Assembly (NCBI RefSeq): GCF_041260155.1 | Contig: NC_091940.1 | Coordinates: forward strand, 2,762,001-2,826,000 | Direction: 5' to 3' | From: Ptychodera flava | Lineage: Eukaryota; Hemichordata; Enteropneusta; Ptychoderidae | DNA: 64,000 bases | Shown here: positions 35,384-48,400 of the stretch, piece by piece | Position numbering within the stretch: the first letter of the stretch is position 1 | Layout of the letters: every line of letters starts with the position of its first letter | Translations under genes and position numbers: made by a program | The notes under the pieces: generated by a model | The model's database searches: none | The model's input: only the letters and a program-made list of their open reading frames with translations | What the model was told of the DNA's origin: nothing

Positions 35384-37905
35384 GTAAGATCATGTTACTA
35401 CTCCCTCAAAAAAAATTGAAACGAAGTAATCCCTAATAAACTTTCATATTCGGGGTTCAAAGTCAGCTAAAGAGTCTTTGTCGATTCAAAGTATTGATGA
35501 ACTGCCTAACACAATAGGACAACCGCGTTTGTTATTGGCATTTTATCGATAATAATGTAACCTGCAGAGCCTACAAAGAACAGAGCCAGGGATTCCATAG
35601 CTGCAAACTTGTAGCTCTACAGTGAGGCGGTCGGTGATTTTTGGTTCTTGGGACCTCGCTCACCAGCAGTGCCACGAAGCCACAATGATCAGCTCCACGA
35701 TCAAATGTAAATGTGATTGCTCTTCAATCAAAGTGATTAACACAACAGATTTGGATTTGACACAGAACACTGTAGATCAGTCAGTCAATGAATTTTCATT
35801 AATAATAGGGATTTTACATGAAATTGATAGACAGCTACAATAATAATAAATTATATATCAAAAGAAAGCTCTCTTCAGACCAATTGATTGCATTTTGTTT
35901 GATGAAAATCGGTTCAGTACATGCAGAGATATGTCCTGTTGAATTTGATAAAAAACTTCTTCCATTTAGAAATTATGCCATGGTAGACACCTGTAGTTAT
36001 CATAACCACCAGGTGACCCCATTTTGAACATTGTTTGAGAAAACTAGAATTGCAATTTCTTGTGCTTTTGCAATAACTCAAGCATTTCTTATTGAAAATT
36101 GATGAAATTTTTTGTGGATATTGCTGATGAAATGTTCAATGGTTTTTAATTTTTATAAATGAAAAAGGTTATTTAGAATGCTGTTTACAAGGTAAACAAA
36201 TAAACAATACCTGTAAAAAATCAAATGATACCTGTGACATTGATCGCTGTATGCATTATGTCTAGTGAACATCAACAGAAATATGATAATCATATTCCAT
36301 CATATTTACTTTGCATATATGAAAACAGTTATTTAGACTTATATTTACAAGGTAAACAAATAAACAACAATACCTGTAAACAATCAAATGATACCTGTGA
36401 CATTTTAGAACTTGATTTGAATTTTAAAAAAAAATTTTTTAGATTTTTTTTAATTTGAACTTCGACATTTTTTTAAATTTATTTGTGTGATTACAACTGT
36501 TATTAAATGATTATGAAATATGTCTGATTAATGTAGATTTTAAGTTAAAACAATTACAAGAACTTTTCCAAAAAGTCAAAAAAACTTCGTTCTCAACCCT
36601 TTGTCAATGCCGTAAAACAGCAACACGCATTTATAGAATGAACAACTGCATTGGATGTAAAGTTAAGCTGCCCCCGAAATAACATAGACCCTCGAACATG
36701 TCGAAGTCAGCGGTCCGAAATACAAACCAATATAAATACAACTTTTCCAAAGTCAGGGACACCATCAATGAGGAAAGAACAAATTAATGATCTATGGCCT
36801 TGTTCTTCAGAGAAAACCAAAATAGTCCCCTTCTCGGGAACTAAAGATCGAAACTAAAATTTCAGTATAGTATCGCAAAGTGTGGTACACGTGCGTATGC
36901 CTACAGTTGTACACTGCAGTGCAGTGCTGGCTTGACAACTTCTCAGTGTCTATCGAAAAATATCACCCGGAAGTCAAACTACTTCGAACAAGATAACGTT
37001 TGAAAGGGTAAAGTATATTTCTCTAGATCCTTGCGTTAGATAAGAAATCAGACAAATCAAGCTGCAAAATCATGAACGTCGGAACTCAGCTTAGACCTCC
37101 TGACACAGAACATGCGGCGATGCGCGGATTACTTGTATGTGATTCCTGGGAGTGCCCGGATGTAAAGTTCGGGTGAAACCATACTCTCTAAAAGGGCCTT
37201 AAGCATCATTTTTCGCATCGTCAGACTCGTAATTATTGCAGAATTACAATTAATATTTATCATAAAATTAATTTTGGGGCCGAACGTTTAAGGAAATCAA
37301 GATTTTCTTTCAAAAAAACACAAACGAAACACAAAGTTTGATCACAGATTGAGTTTTCCCGGCCGATTTTAACGTTTGCCCCCTCAAAATGAAGCCCATG
37401 ATCTCTACTTTCGTACCAACCCTAAAAAATAGTGATGCGATCAGAATAAGTCATGCGGAGAGCCTATCAAAGAGGTATATGTTCGATCTCCTTCGCGGGA
37501 CATTTGAGGTCACGGCACAACGCACATAATGGACGCCAAAATCACCGGTACGCGTGAGTTTGTAGTCGTGCTGCTTTGCCATTTATCGTAGTACAAAAGT
37601 GAAAATTTCCCAAAATGAAGTTAAAATAATAATCTTCAACACTACAGTTTCATTTTCTCTGATTATTTGGTCTATTTAAGAATTAACACGAAAGTTCGGA
37701 CTAGACCTGCATCGAACGCGTACGTTCAACACAAATGTCATGTGACCTAAAATCCCTATTAATAAAAAGGACCAACGCTACAGAAATCAGAATAACACCA
37801 CCAGGAGTGAATTGTCTAAAAATATGATATTATTTTCGTAATTATTAAAAATAATAAGTATGAAATATTGAAATCACTGAAACCAAGTTACTATATCATC
37901 CAGAC
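35384..37905 (+). other. Presumed first (5' UTR) intron of CPSF1, no coding sequence
   Basis: AT-rich, with a partial direct duplication at 36,161-36,404 and short palindromic sequence CACTGCAGTGCAGTG near 36,910. Open frames of 60-75 codons at 35,622-36,857 do not resemble known proteins. Confidence 0.4.
36161..36404. repeat. Direct repeat of about 80 bp, spaced about 160 bp
   Basis: Bases 36,161-36,241 and 36,321-36,404 share GTTATTTAGA, TTTACAAGGTAAACAAATAA, AATACCTGTAAA and CAAATGATACCTGTGACATT in the same order, with small indels. This is a local tandem duplication or two copies of a short repeat. Confidence 0.85.
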
Positions 37906-38442
37906 GGTTTCTAGACGTTTCGGCACCAAGTCGTTTCGGCCCAAGACGTTTCGGCCTCCCGATTTCAGGCCCCAAGTCGTTTCGGCACCGCGACCCGAGA
38001 CGTTTCGGCACTGCTCAGGGCTATCTGAGGGAACTAGTGCTGGAGCGTAATGTTTCACATCCAAGCACTAAAAAAGTAGTGTCAAATAACATTCATGTAC
38101 ATCGTACTTCACTTTGTGAGAACATTGTAAGAGACCGTAAGAAAAAAACTTCATATCATTTTCAAATCTGTGTCACAAGTTTATCGAAATGGCAAATGTT
38201 TAAAAGCGGTGCCAAAACAGCACGGCAAAATTCACACAAAATGCACAGAAAAGTACTGGTCAGAACGCAAAGGTCACGCTTACGAATATGACCGGTCAGT
38301 CAATTCCTAAATAGTTTGAAAACAAATCGAAACAGGGATGCCGAAACGTCTTGGGTTGCGGTGCCGAAATGACTTGGGGCCGGAAATTGCGAGGCCGAAA
38401 CGACTTGGGCCGAAACGACTTGGTGCCGAAATGACCAGTTAC
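37906..38442. mobile_element. TIR element built of TTTCGGC repeats (9-bp TSD)
   Basis: Flanked by CATCCAGAC (37,897-37,905 and 38,443-38,451). Both ends carry long inverted repeats composed of short phrases such as AAGTCGTTTCGGCACC, AAGTCGTTTCGGCCC and GACGTTTCGGC; the arms are about 100 bp. The 9-bp duplication suits Mutator-like elements. The 537-bp element has no transposase. It lies just upstream of a TATA-type promoter candidate at 38,546. Confidence 0.88.
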
Positions 38443-38451
38443 CATCCAGAC

Positions 38452-39364
38452 TGAGGTTCCTTTCTGCGGAGCAGCACTCAATAAAATCGCAGCATGTATG
38501 AGTTGTGTGTGACATGGGTGGTCAGCCGACCAATATACAGAAGCATATAAAAAGGGAAGTAACCAGCTTACACAGCCGGTCCTCTCTACACGGCCTTGAA
38601 AACTTTGTATTTTACTCGCTTCTACCATTTAAATTGCTGTATCTCCACTGCATTACTGATGGCTGATAAGCTGGCCATCATATCTGCCTTGTTTTGCCCT
38701 TCTTAATTGTTGCCTTGTGAAACTATTGCTCTTAAAATGTTGTGCAAATCCTAAAATACAGTTTCTCAGACACTTGCCCCCTGTTCATAGGGACATGTCC
38801 GGAAATCCCCACTGGAGTCTTTTGCCCTAGAATTATTAGCATAAATCATATTAGACTGACTGCTGTTTACAGTTTAACTTCTGTATACATCCGTTAGGCT
38901 CATCAGTCGGAGGTTGCTATTAGTAGCACTCATTGGTTGAATGTTCTATGATGTCAGCCTTATATGATTTATGTTAATAAGTCAACGGCAGCAGACTCCA
39001 GCTATATTTAGTAACAAACCTCAAATCATGATCAGTGCTATTGATTTTTGTTTATTCCTTGGAAGGTGATATTACCTCTTGAGCTAAAATTCCTGGAAAA
39101 CTAGACCACATACATGTAAGATATACCTATGTACATGTATTGTTCTTACCATCAAATAACATGACAGGAGATAAAAAATAAGGGATCTTTTGTTTAATTT
39201 TGGGTAGACTCCTATCATGGTGTTGAGTTGAAATTTCAAATTTTTCCCGAATTCTGAATTTTGTACAAATTAGATTGTGTGCAGATTCACTGTTATTCAC
39301 TGTTATTTTTCTTATTTGTGTCTTTTGAATATTTCATTGACATGTCAGTATCTTATTGTTACAG
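38452..39364 (+). other. Upstream region of CPSF1 coding exon 1 with an alternative TATA promoter candidate
   Basis: CCAAT at 38,530-38,534 and TATAAAAA at 38,546-38,553 form a textbook core promoter on the plus strand about 850 bp before the CPSF1 start codon. Whether it drives CPSF1, another RNA or nothing is unknown. The rest of the stretch shows no coding sequence. Confidence 0.3.
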
Positions 39365-39403
39365 ATGACCACGTGAAGCCAGCTTGACTGCTTAAGGTGA
39401 ATC

Positions 39404-42400
39404 ATGTATGCGTTGTACAAGCAAATTCACCCTCCCACTGGCATTGAACACTGTCTTTACTGTAACTTTTTCAGTAAAGATGAGAAAAACCTTGTGATAG
39501 CTGGTGCAACCCAGCTTAACGTGTACAGACTACATGGCGACATAGATGTAAGTAACAGATGAACTTGATCAGGCTTTTGTGCATCTAGTATTTGATACCT
39601 GTACCAGAAAATTAAGAGACAATAGCTACAACTTTTGTAGAACAAGTATATTTTCTTGTCCTTATCTATTAGCCTTGCAAATGTTTGTGTACAATATGAA
39701 ATTATGTGAATGTGGACAATAAATTTTCATCCCAATGGAAATTCAGAGATCAACAATAATATTGGACATTGAACAAATACTGCACAGGCTGTATTTAACG
39801 ATGCGACTCAGGTTCAAAGGTCAATTTTAGCAATTTTTTTTTTATTTCAAATTTCGAACCACTGACACGTGGTCTTTCTTTTGGGGAAAGGTGTTGGGTC
39901 ACATCGTACCGGGAAATTCCTGAAATATTACTAAAATGGCAAACTATCAGCTACACCGCGTGCCATTATTTCCCTTTTGTCTTAACGGTCGCGGATTACC
40001 GACAACGATATCTTTGATAAACACGCAGAGATTATGTACAGGCTTTGCGGTATAGTGCGCATGCGCTAGCTTCAACGTTAGGCTCAGCGTTTTGAACTCC
40101 GCTATGTATCGGTACGGCAAACACGTCGAGCAGACCAAAGCCGGCGCTCGCGCTCCGTACCGTCGAAAAAGCAAGCGAGGTCCACAAAAGCGGACCTGAA
40201 AAGATGGCAACGTGCGCAAAGGTCGATTTAAATGTAAAACAGTCCGACTTTGGCTCATACTCCCTGCAATAACGATCAAGAATGCAGTGAAGAGTCAGAT
40301 TTGGCCGAGGACGCAGACGATAACGGAGACATGCTCAGTTCAACAACTATGAAAGTATTTGACACGCTGCTTTTCGAACATATTAGGCTATGCTGATTGC
40401 ATACCCGAGTCCAAAAATTAGCCTGAGCGAGATGAAACTTCTGTTAGTTGCGATAATTTTATTACTCTTGCTGTACATGCTTGGTGTTAGTATCGTGTTC
40501 TTTTATATTTTAAAACTCGAGTTTTCTATCGTGCAGTCTTTTCGTGTCTGCTGAGAAACCTTGAACAACACTGTACCCGACATCACGCGACATTTATGTC
40601 AAGGAGTTTCCCAAGCCAGTGCAGGAGTTCATACACACATAATGTAGATTCACAAGAGCAAGTTCACCGATCTGCTAATTTTTCGAAACGAAATGCAAAT
40701 ATTTTTTTATTTCATGCCTTTTCTTTCTTTAAATATAACCCAAAAATTAAATTTCGTCAAACGTAAATTGCGAGGGTTCACAAATGATTCTTGTGTGCGT
40801 GTTGTCTAAACTTATCAATTACCCGCAGACTCCACAGCTGCTAGCTGGACCTCAACACTGAACGTAAAACAAACCCGGCTCAACTTCTAGAAGTGCTGAA
40901 ACTAGCAATTTTTGCTATATGAGGTCAGTCATCGAGAGTTTGACTAAAAGTAAAAATCTCCGAAATAATTATGTGTGCGCTGGTATTGACTCCACTGTAG
41001 ACTAGTCGATACTCTGTCTCTCGGAACACGCTGTCGATGACAGCCTGCGCTGTTCTACGCTACGGCGTGATTATTATTAGTTTGATATTAAAAATCGGTA
41101 CAAGAACACATATAAAGTTTGAAAAAATAACACGAGTCAATCTCTCCCGTCGTAACGAAGGGCGAAAAGTTTGCAGTGCGGTGCAAAAGCTAAGAAAATA
41201 CGACAGACATTTTATGTTGTCAAGAGTTGTGTTCGTCTCATCATGGAGGTAGGAAGTCTCCATGGTCTCATCTTGAGGTAGGAAAACTAGCAACTGACGT
41301 CCCGTTCGCACAGTGTCGGCGCTAACATGAACTTGACAATCACTTTTCACAAAGAACATGCATAAATTGCCGATCGCGAGACAGGAAGTAGACAACTTGA
41401 GTCAAGAACAAGTGAATGTCCGACGCGATCGCGCGACGACAGCACAAAAATAAGTCTCGATCGGATCATGGAGGTAGTACCTCCATGATCGGATAGACTT
41501 TTTTACGCAAGTTTCGACGTCTTCGTCTTGACTGTGAACTCTGGTAACTAGATTGTAACCGTTGAGACAACAGTATACAGTTAATCTACTAGTTAAACGT
41601 TCCAACAATGGATTAAATCGCTAAGTACCCCTCTGTGTTTGTTGTGTAAATACCACCCACTGCTGGCACTAAGCATTTGCCAGTTCAGTGTATAATTTCT
41701 TTCTATTTTCACACGATCTGCAATCGTAAACATATTCAATTTCCCAAAACTGACTCTAAATATTTCAACTTAGTCCTGGTGTAAGAAAATTCGCAGAAAA
41801 TAGTGCGCGAGTCGACTTTTTGGTCACAATGTGTGACGCATAGGTCGTTTACACAAATCGTCGATTTTCTCAGTTCCGTTTTTGGCAGTGCGTACATTAT
41901 TCAAATAAGTATAAGTCGGCGGCGCCTGGACAGACTAGCCTGATTTTTCACCTGTGGACAGTGAATGAATATATCTGAAAGACCGTGTCTCAGATTTCCG
42001 ATAAAGGGCCTGGAAGTGAAGATATCCTGACAAACGTGAACAAAGGCCGATAATTTATGCAAAAAACGTCAAGTTGACACTTTGAAGGTGCATTGTGCGA
42101 AAACAAAAGCGAATTTCAAAAATCCGGGACACGGTTTTTTGCCCAGTATACCCAGCCGTCGATTGCCGTAAACAGATCACCAAGGCCGATTGGAGATTTG
42201 TACTTACACTTTTTTGAGTAAAAAAACTAAAAAACACGTGTTTTTTGAGTAAAACAGCCGTATGCGCACTGTTTTTAAAAACTAACAAATTTTCTGAACT
42301 CTTCGGTGACCGAGCAGATAAAAAAGTACCACATGTCGGGTGTGTGACCACGTCTTCTTTGTGAAAATGAGGATTGAAATAAGTGACAATGAACCCGAGT

Positions 42401-45400
42401 CGCTACCTTAATCTCCTACCATACTTAAAGCCAGGTAACATGAGTTACAAGTGGAGTGGAAGAGACTGTCTATGATCAGACTGTAGACAGTGGAGTGGAA
42501 GACACTGTCTATGATCAGACTGTAGACAGTGGAGTGGAAGAGACTGTCTATGATCAGACTGTAGACAGTGAGTGGAAGAGACTGTCTATGATCAGACTGT
42601 AGACAGTGGAGTGGAAGAGACTGTCTATGATCAGACTGTAGACAGTGGAGTGGAAGAGACTGTCTATGATCAGACTGTAGACAGTGGAGTGGAAGACACT
42701 GTATGATCAGACTGTAGACAGTGGAGTGGAAGAGACTGTCTATGATCAGACTGTAGACAGTGGAGTGGAAGAGACTGTCTATGATCAGACTGTAGACAGT
42801 GGAGTGGAAGACACTGTCTATGATCAGACTGTAGACAGTGGAGTGGAAGAGACTGTCTATGATCAGACTGTAGACAGTGGAGTGGAAGAGACTGTCTATG
42901 ATCAGACTGTAGACAGTGGAGTGGAAGAGACTGTCTATGATCAGACTGTAGACAGTGGAGTGGAAGAGACTGTCTATGATCAGACTGTAGACAGTGGAGT
43001 GGAAGAGACTGTCTATGATCAGACTGTAGACAGTGGAGTGGAAGAGACTGTCTATGATCAGACTGTAGACAGTGGAGTGGAAGAGACTGTCTATGATCAG
43101 ACTGTAGACAGTGGAGTGGAAGAGACTGTCTATGATCAGACTGTAGACAGTGGAGTGGAAGAGACTGTCTATGATCAGACTGTAGACAGTGGAGTGGAAG
43201 AGACTGTCTATGATCAGACTGTAGACAGTGGAGTGGAAGAGACTGTCTATGATCAGACTGTAGACAGTGGAGTGGAAGACACTGTCTATGATCAGACTGT
43301 AGACAGTGGAGTGGAAGACACTGTCTATGATCAGACTACAATTCACACTGTAACTATGATTCTGTTTTCTTTCAACAGACTTCCACCAAGCCTTCAGAGA
43401 AAGGTAAAAAGTTACCCTAAGCATTGGCAATTCTGTGAATACAACATTTATGTGCCAGTCCCAGAAGCAATGTGGAAAATTATTGCAAATGCTTATTGGT
43501 GTGAGATAAGTGCCATACTTCAACCTGCTTTATCATACACCCTTAGACATATACCTCATTGCACACTGCTGAATGCCTAAAGTTTAGCTTTTGATTCCTG
43601 ACACATTGTAACATGTTCCATCATAGAAAGTAGAGTTTCTCTACTGTCTGTGGTTCCATATGCAGTTTTCATGCCTATAATGAAAGTGTCTAAAAAAGAA
43701 CGAGGCTCAGATATCTCAATTGTGATCAGCTAGTGTGATGTTGAGGGTGTTTGATTATATGGTTACACCACAAGCGTTTTTTCTCAGAGAGCTAAAGAAC
43801 TGTAAGAAAATGAAATAACTAATACAGAATTGCTTTGCTTATTCCAAACAAATGTAAGACAAACACAGTTGGGGATAAATTGACAATCTTTGCTCAAAAA
43901 CCCATTTAATGATGACAGCTTTCATGTAAAAGTCAGACCATTTTCATTTTACGGGTTATTACTTTTCTTGACAGATGTCAAATCCAAGAAACACAAGTTG
44001 GAGCACCTTGGCTCATTCAGTTTGTTTGGTAACATCATGTCCATGCAGAGTACACGATTGGCCGGTGCATCCAGAGACGTCTTATGCTTGACTTTTCAAG
44101 ATGCCAAGGTGAGATACATAGACACAGTTGGGCAATATTTAACTGCAACGCTACTGAATGCTGTCTTGTGTCAAGCATCAACTAGGCTCAGCTGATGTTT
44201 GTTATAATCAGTCACTGTTTCTTGTATATCTGTCTAGTCCAAATTTGCACATTTTTCTGAATTATTTTGTCATACATCTTTTACAGATAAAAAAAAATGC
44301 ACTTTAACCTATTAAGAATTCTTGGTTGTCCGAGCCAAAACTTGTTACTAGACATAATTTTAGAAAAATATGCTAGTAAGGTTGTAGATTGATTTACGAG
44401 ACATGATGTACCTTTTCGTACTTGTAACTCTGTACAATGTGAAATCCATTAGCTAAACTTGGATTGCGTTTTTCTGCAGTATTTACAAGATTGTCAGTTC
44501 ATCAAACACAAATAAATATAGCTGAATACAAATCATAAGATTCACAGCATGAGATCTCTGTCAATCCTGAATTGTAATGTCTATCTTCCATGTTCGAATA
44601 ACCCCAACAACATTTTGCTTTTCACCATTGTTAGCTGTCCATTGTAGAGTATGATCCTGGAACTCATGACCTGAAAACACTGTCCATGCATTACTTTGAA
44701 GAGGAAGCACTCAAGGTAAAAACCTAAGCCTGATTTTTTATAAAATCAATCATTCTATCATTCATTGATTTAAAGGTACAGCTTTGTTATCAGATTTATC
44801 TCTGAACAGACATATATGCCGTTCAAACACAGGCCATTAAAACGCCTCTGAAATGGTTCTGGGCCAATACTGGCATAAAAAGTTATGTGTGGACGCTCCG
44901 AAGTGGTTCTGAAGCATTTCAGATTTGAGGCGGTTTAGGCGGCCCGACCTGAGCCGTTGTAGGGATTAACTCTATCCGCAAATCACTGTGTGGACGGACT
45001 GAGCCGCTCCAGAGGTGTTTTAAATGCCCTCACGCGACAGGTATTTGTAACATAAAACAAACAACAACCAACATACAATATTCACTTCGTCATGGCTGCC
45101 GAACAGAGTTCTACATTTCGTGGAAAGAACTGGTCAGACGACAAAATAAGTTTGCTGATCTCAGCTTGGGCAGACGAAAGCATTCAAAGAATGCTAAACG
45201 GAACGTGTCGCGACTGCCTCGTGTACAAAAAAATTGCAGAAAAGGCTCTACAGAGAGGTTTAAACCGGACAGCAGATCAGTGCCACCGCAAGCTCAAGGC
45301 ACTGAAGCTAAAATACAAATAAGTTGTCGACAGCAACAGACGGAGCGGCAGAGGCAGAATATCGATGCCTTTATGAGGCATATATGTGACCGAATACAAT

Positions 45401-48400
45401 CCATAGCAAATGCATGTTCCCGCGCTCGGCAGTTCTGAACGTATCAATCTCAAGGGCTAAATCGGTTAACGATGGCATTTGGTCTGCATTAAGATCATTA
45501 AGATGACGCAGACGCCGTCTGGACCGCATATGCAGCAGGTAAAAAAACAGACAACAAGGCAGTACGACGTCGTTCATTTCAGCTATCTTGTTACAATGCC
45601 GTATGCTTGGCCATACACACATTTTGAACTCAAGAGGGCGCATTAAGACGTCTTAAACACCAATACAATAGCTTAATTTTGTGTGGACGCAAGCGGACTC
45701 AAACTATTAATCCCCTGTGTTTACAAATCACAAATAGTGTTACAGAAGCGTTTCAATTTTTACCTGTCTGAACATAGATTAATAACTGAACACAACTTTC
45801 AAAGGTAATCAGAGGACAGAAATCACGTAAATAGTCAATGTCAACAAGCTTTAGTGTCAGAACCACGGATTGAAAACTGCTGCTTTAAAGGTTTGTTGGC
45901 TTGTTGCCAACCCATTTCTCTCGGTGAATCTAACACAGGAAGACATCATGTGTGTGTTAATATTGAAATTGTGATAAATACTGTAAATTCTGTGTATAGA
46001 ATCACTGAGTGTGACTATTCCAACAATACAGAAATTGAAATATACACCCAAATTCACTGCCATGAGTATTTCACAGAGGATGAATACCATTAACATATTT
46101 CTTGGCTTTGATCAAATGTTTAGTTTTTTGAAAGGGGATTTGGAGCGATCGTTCTCTCTACTCTTTGAGTAATCCATTTGTATGGTAATAAATACATTTT
46201 CACAACAAAAGAATATGCAAATTATGTAAATTTGCAGTCACTCTGTTTTTCAAGCTTTGGAGAACCCTATAATAGACTAGCTGTGTCTTCTTTAAAGCAA
46301 CAACACTCTCACATTCAGTTATTGTATAACATCTTTAATATCGCCAATGTAGGATGGTTTTGTCACAAACTATCAAATACCAACTGTGATAGTGGACCCT
46401 GAGAATCGCTGTGCCGTCATGTTGATATACGGCAGAAAGCTTGTAGTTCTGCCATTCAGAAGAGAAGGTACCATTGATGACCAACAAGAAAATCTACTAC
46501 CTGGAAGGTAAAGTATAGAAATGTCACGGTGTTCTCAAGTGTCTTCTTTGTGTGAGCAAAATTCTTGTTTTCTCCATTTTTAATGAAACACATTGTCATA
46601 AGGATATGATAAAATCATAAAGAAATGGATGACAGACATTGAAACTTTGAGAAAAGTGAATTGAAATTTTGAGAATCGTGAACACCTGGTAAGTTTGTCC
46701 AGTATTAGGTTCATCTGAACGCATTGTCCATGCTGTGGGCTTTTTGCACCAGTAATTGTCACATGATTGATTTATTGACAAGAATATTGTTTGATTTCAA
46801 GTGTTATTGTTTTGTTTTGCCAGCAAACTGTATTTGTGAGAGATCAGGCTATCTATGTGTGTATAGATTAAAACAAAATCATTAATGTTATATTCTTAAA
46901 ATTTTGTATTAGAGTTTGTTTCTTTGGATCACCAATTATGTATGGCTTTCAAATTTGGTACACAGGTTCCCCAGGTTATTTTCATTTATCTGTTCTAAAT
47001 TATGACAAAAACTACCCATGGTTAGATTATGCCCTGAGAAGATATTTGAAAGTATACGTCATACTAGAACTCCAGGTTATGTTAAAATACAGACAATATG
47101 AGACTTAATGTACTTGATACAGATACAGGTCATATCTTCATCAATTAATTTGGATCATAATTGGTGTCCATAATCTCTGATGTTATTTTTGTTTTTGTGG
47201 AAATAGAGCATACTTTTAATGCACCCTATTTACAACAGACACTTCATTAATTCAATGTCAGAATTTTTGAAAAGATTGTGAGGCTGCAGACTCCCTTCAT
47301 TCTCTGTGTGTTTACCTGGTCAAGGATTCAAACAGTCATATATTAACATGTACACAAAGTACAATAAAATGACGTAATATCTGATATTGTAGAATGCATT
47401 TAAATGATATGATATGATAGTTATTCACTTTCTCTCTGTCTGTTTCAGCTCAAAGTCTTCATTCTTGCCAAGTTATGTCATAAATCTTCATGATATTGAT
47501 GAGAAATTGATTAATGTGATTGACATCCAGTTTTTACATGGCTACTATGAACCTACTCTTTTTATACTCTTCGAACCATTGAGGACCTGGCCAGGGTAAG
47601 TCAGCTGTGAACTGCTGTGTTATTGTCCCTCTTTGTCTGGGATATGTACAGAGTAATACTAGTGACTTTTGTCATTTTATTATCATTTCAGTGTTGCATA
47701 TTGTGAAGTGACACTCCATCAGTTCCAAGTCATCTGTAAAAGCGACAGTTACTACAAATTTAAACAATTTCTTCAGTATTTTTATTCCATATATCAACTA
47801 CAGATTCTTGGTGTACTTTCTGCATCAATTGTGAAATATCTAGTATTTGGTTTGTCAGTGCAGTGTCTCAGTATGTTATTGCTGATAATTGATTTTAACT
47901 CCAAACCTGAATTTGATTGTCAAATAGTAACAGTGCAGTATGCACTTGTACAGTCAGTGTCAAATCTCTGAATGCAGGGTATTTCAAGATCTGTAGGAAG
48001 AAGTCCTAGAAACTCTAGCTGACATGTGCAACAAAAACCTGAAAAGCAATAGTCAAAAGTTACAGGGACTTAATCATTAGTGGGCTTTATAGAGCATAAA
48101 ACATATTTGCAAAAGCTTTGAAAGTGTTTGACAGTGATTTTACCGATGATGAAAGTTTCATGAGTGTTCAGGAATGGTTTTGCCAATGAAATTCAACCAA
48201 TGTCTGTTTGTGAATTGTAGAAATATGGTAATACCATTAATTCAATAACTAGTCACCAGCATATCTGCTGACTTGGCAAGCCACATCAATACATGTCTTA
48301 ACATACATTGTGTTACACCTATGATGTGATTTAAGAGTTTCATTAATTATCATTGTAACCGAGTTCAAATTATTAAATGCAATTTGTTTAAAATGATCCA

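Noticed and set aside
35622..36458. Three short plus-strand open frames with partly hydrophilic sequence
   Set aside because: No recognised domain, no good start or splice context, and part of the region is a local duplication.
39947..40279. 110-codon minus-strand open frame in CPSF1 intron 1
   Set aside because: It lies over a CpG-rich patch where stops are rare by composition; no similarity was recognised.
42408..43580. Open frames of 371 (minus) and 298 (plus) codons made of [17 protein letters not shown] repeats
   Set aside because: They are a direct result of a 39-bp tandem repeat lacking stops. They lie in CPSF1 intron 1, and the plus frame crosses exon 2 in the wrong frame.
47669..47971. 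Possible extra CPSF1 exon after TTATCATTTCAG
   Set aside because: The translated sequence does not match CPSF1 at that point. Exon 6 joins exon 7 at 48,552 with perfect continuity of a conserved segment.
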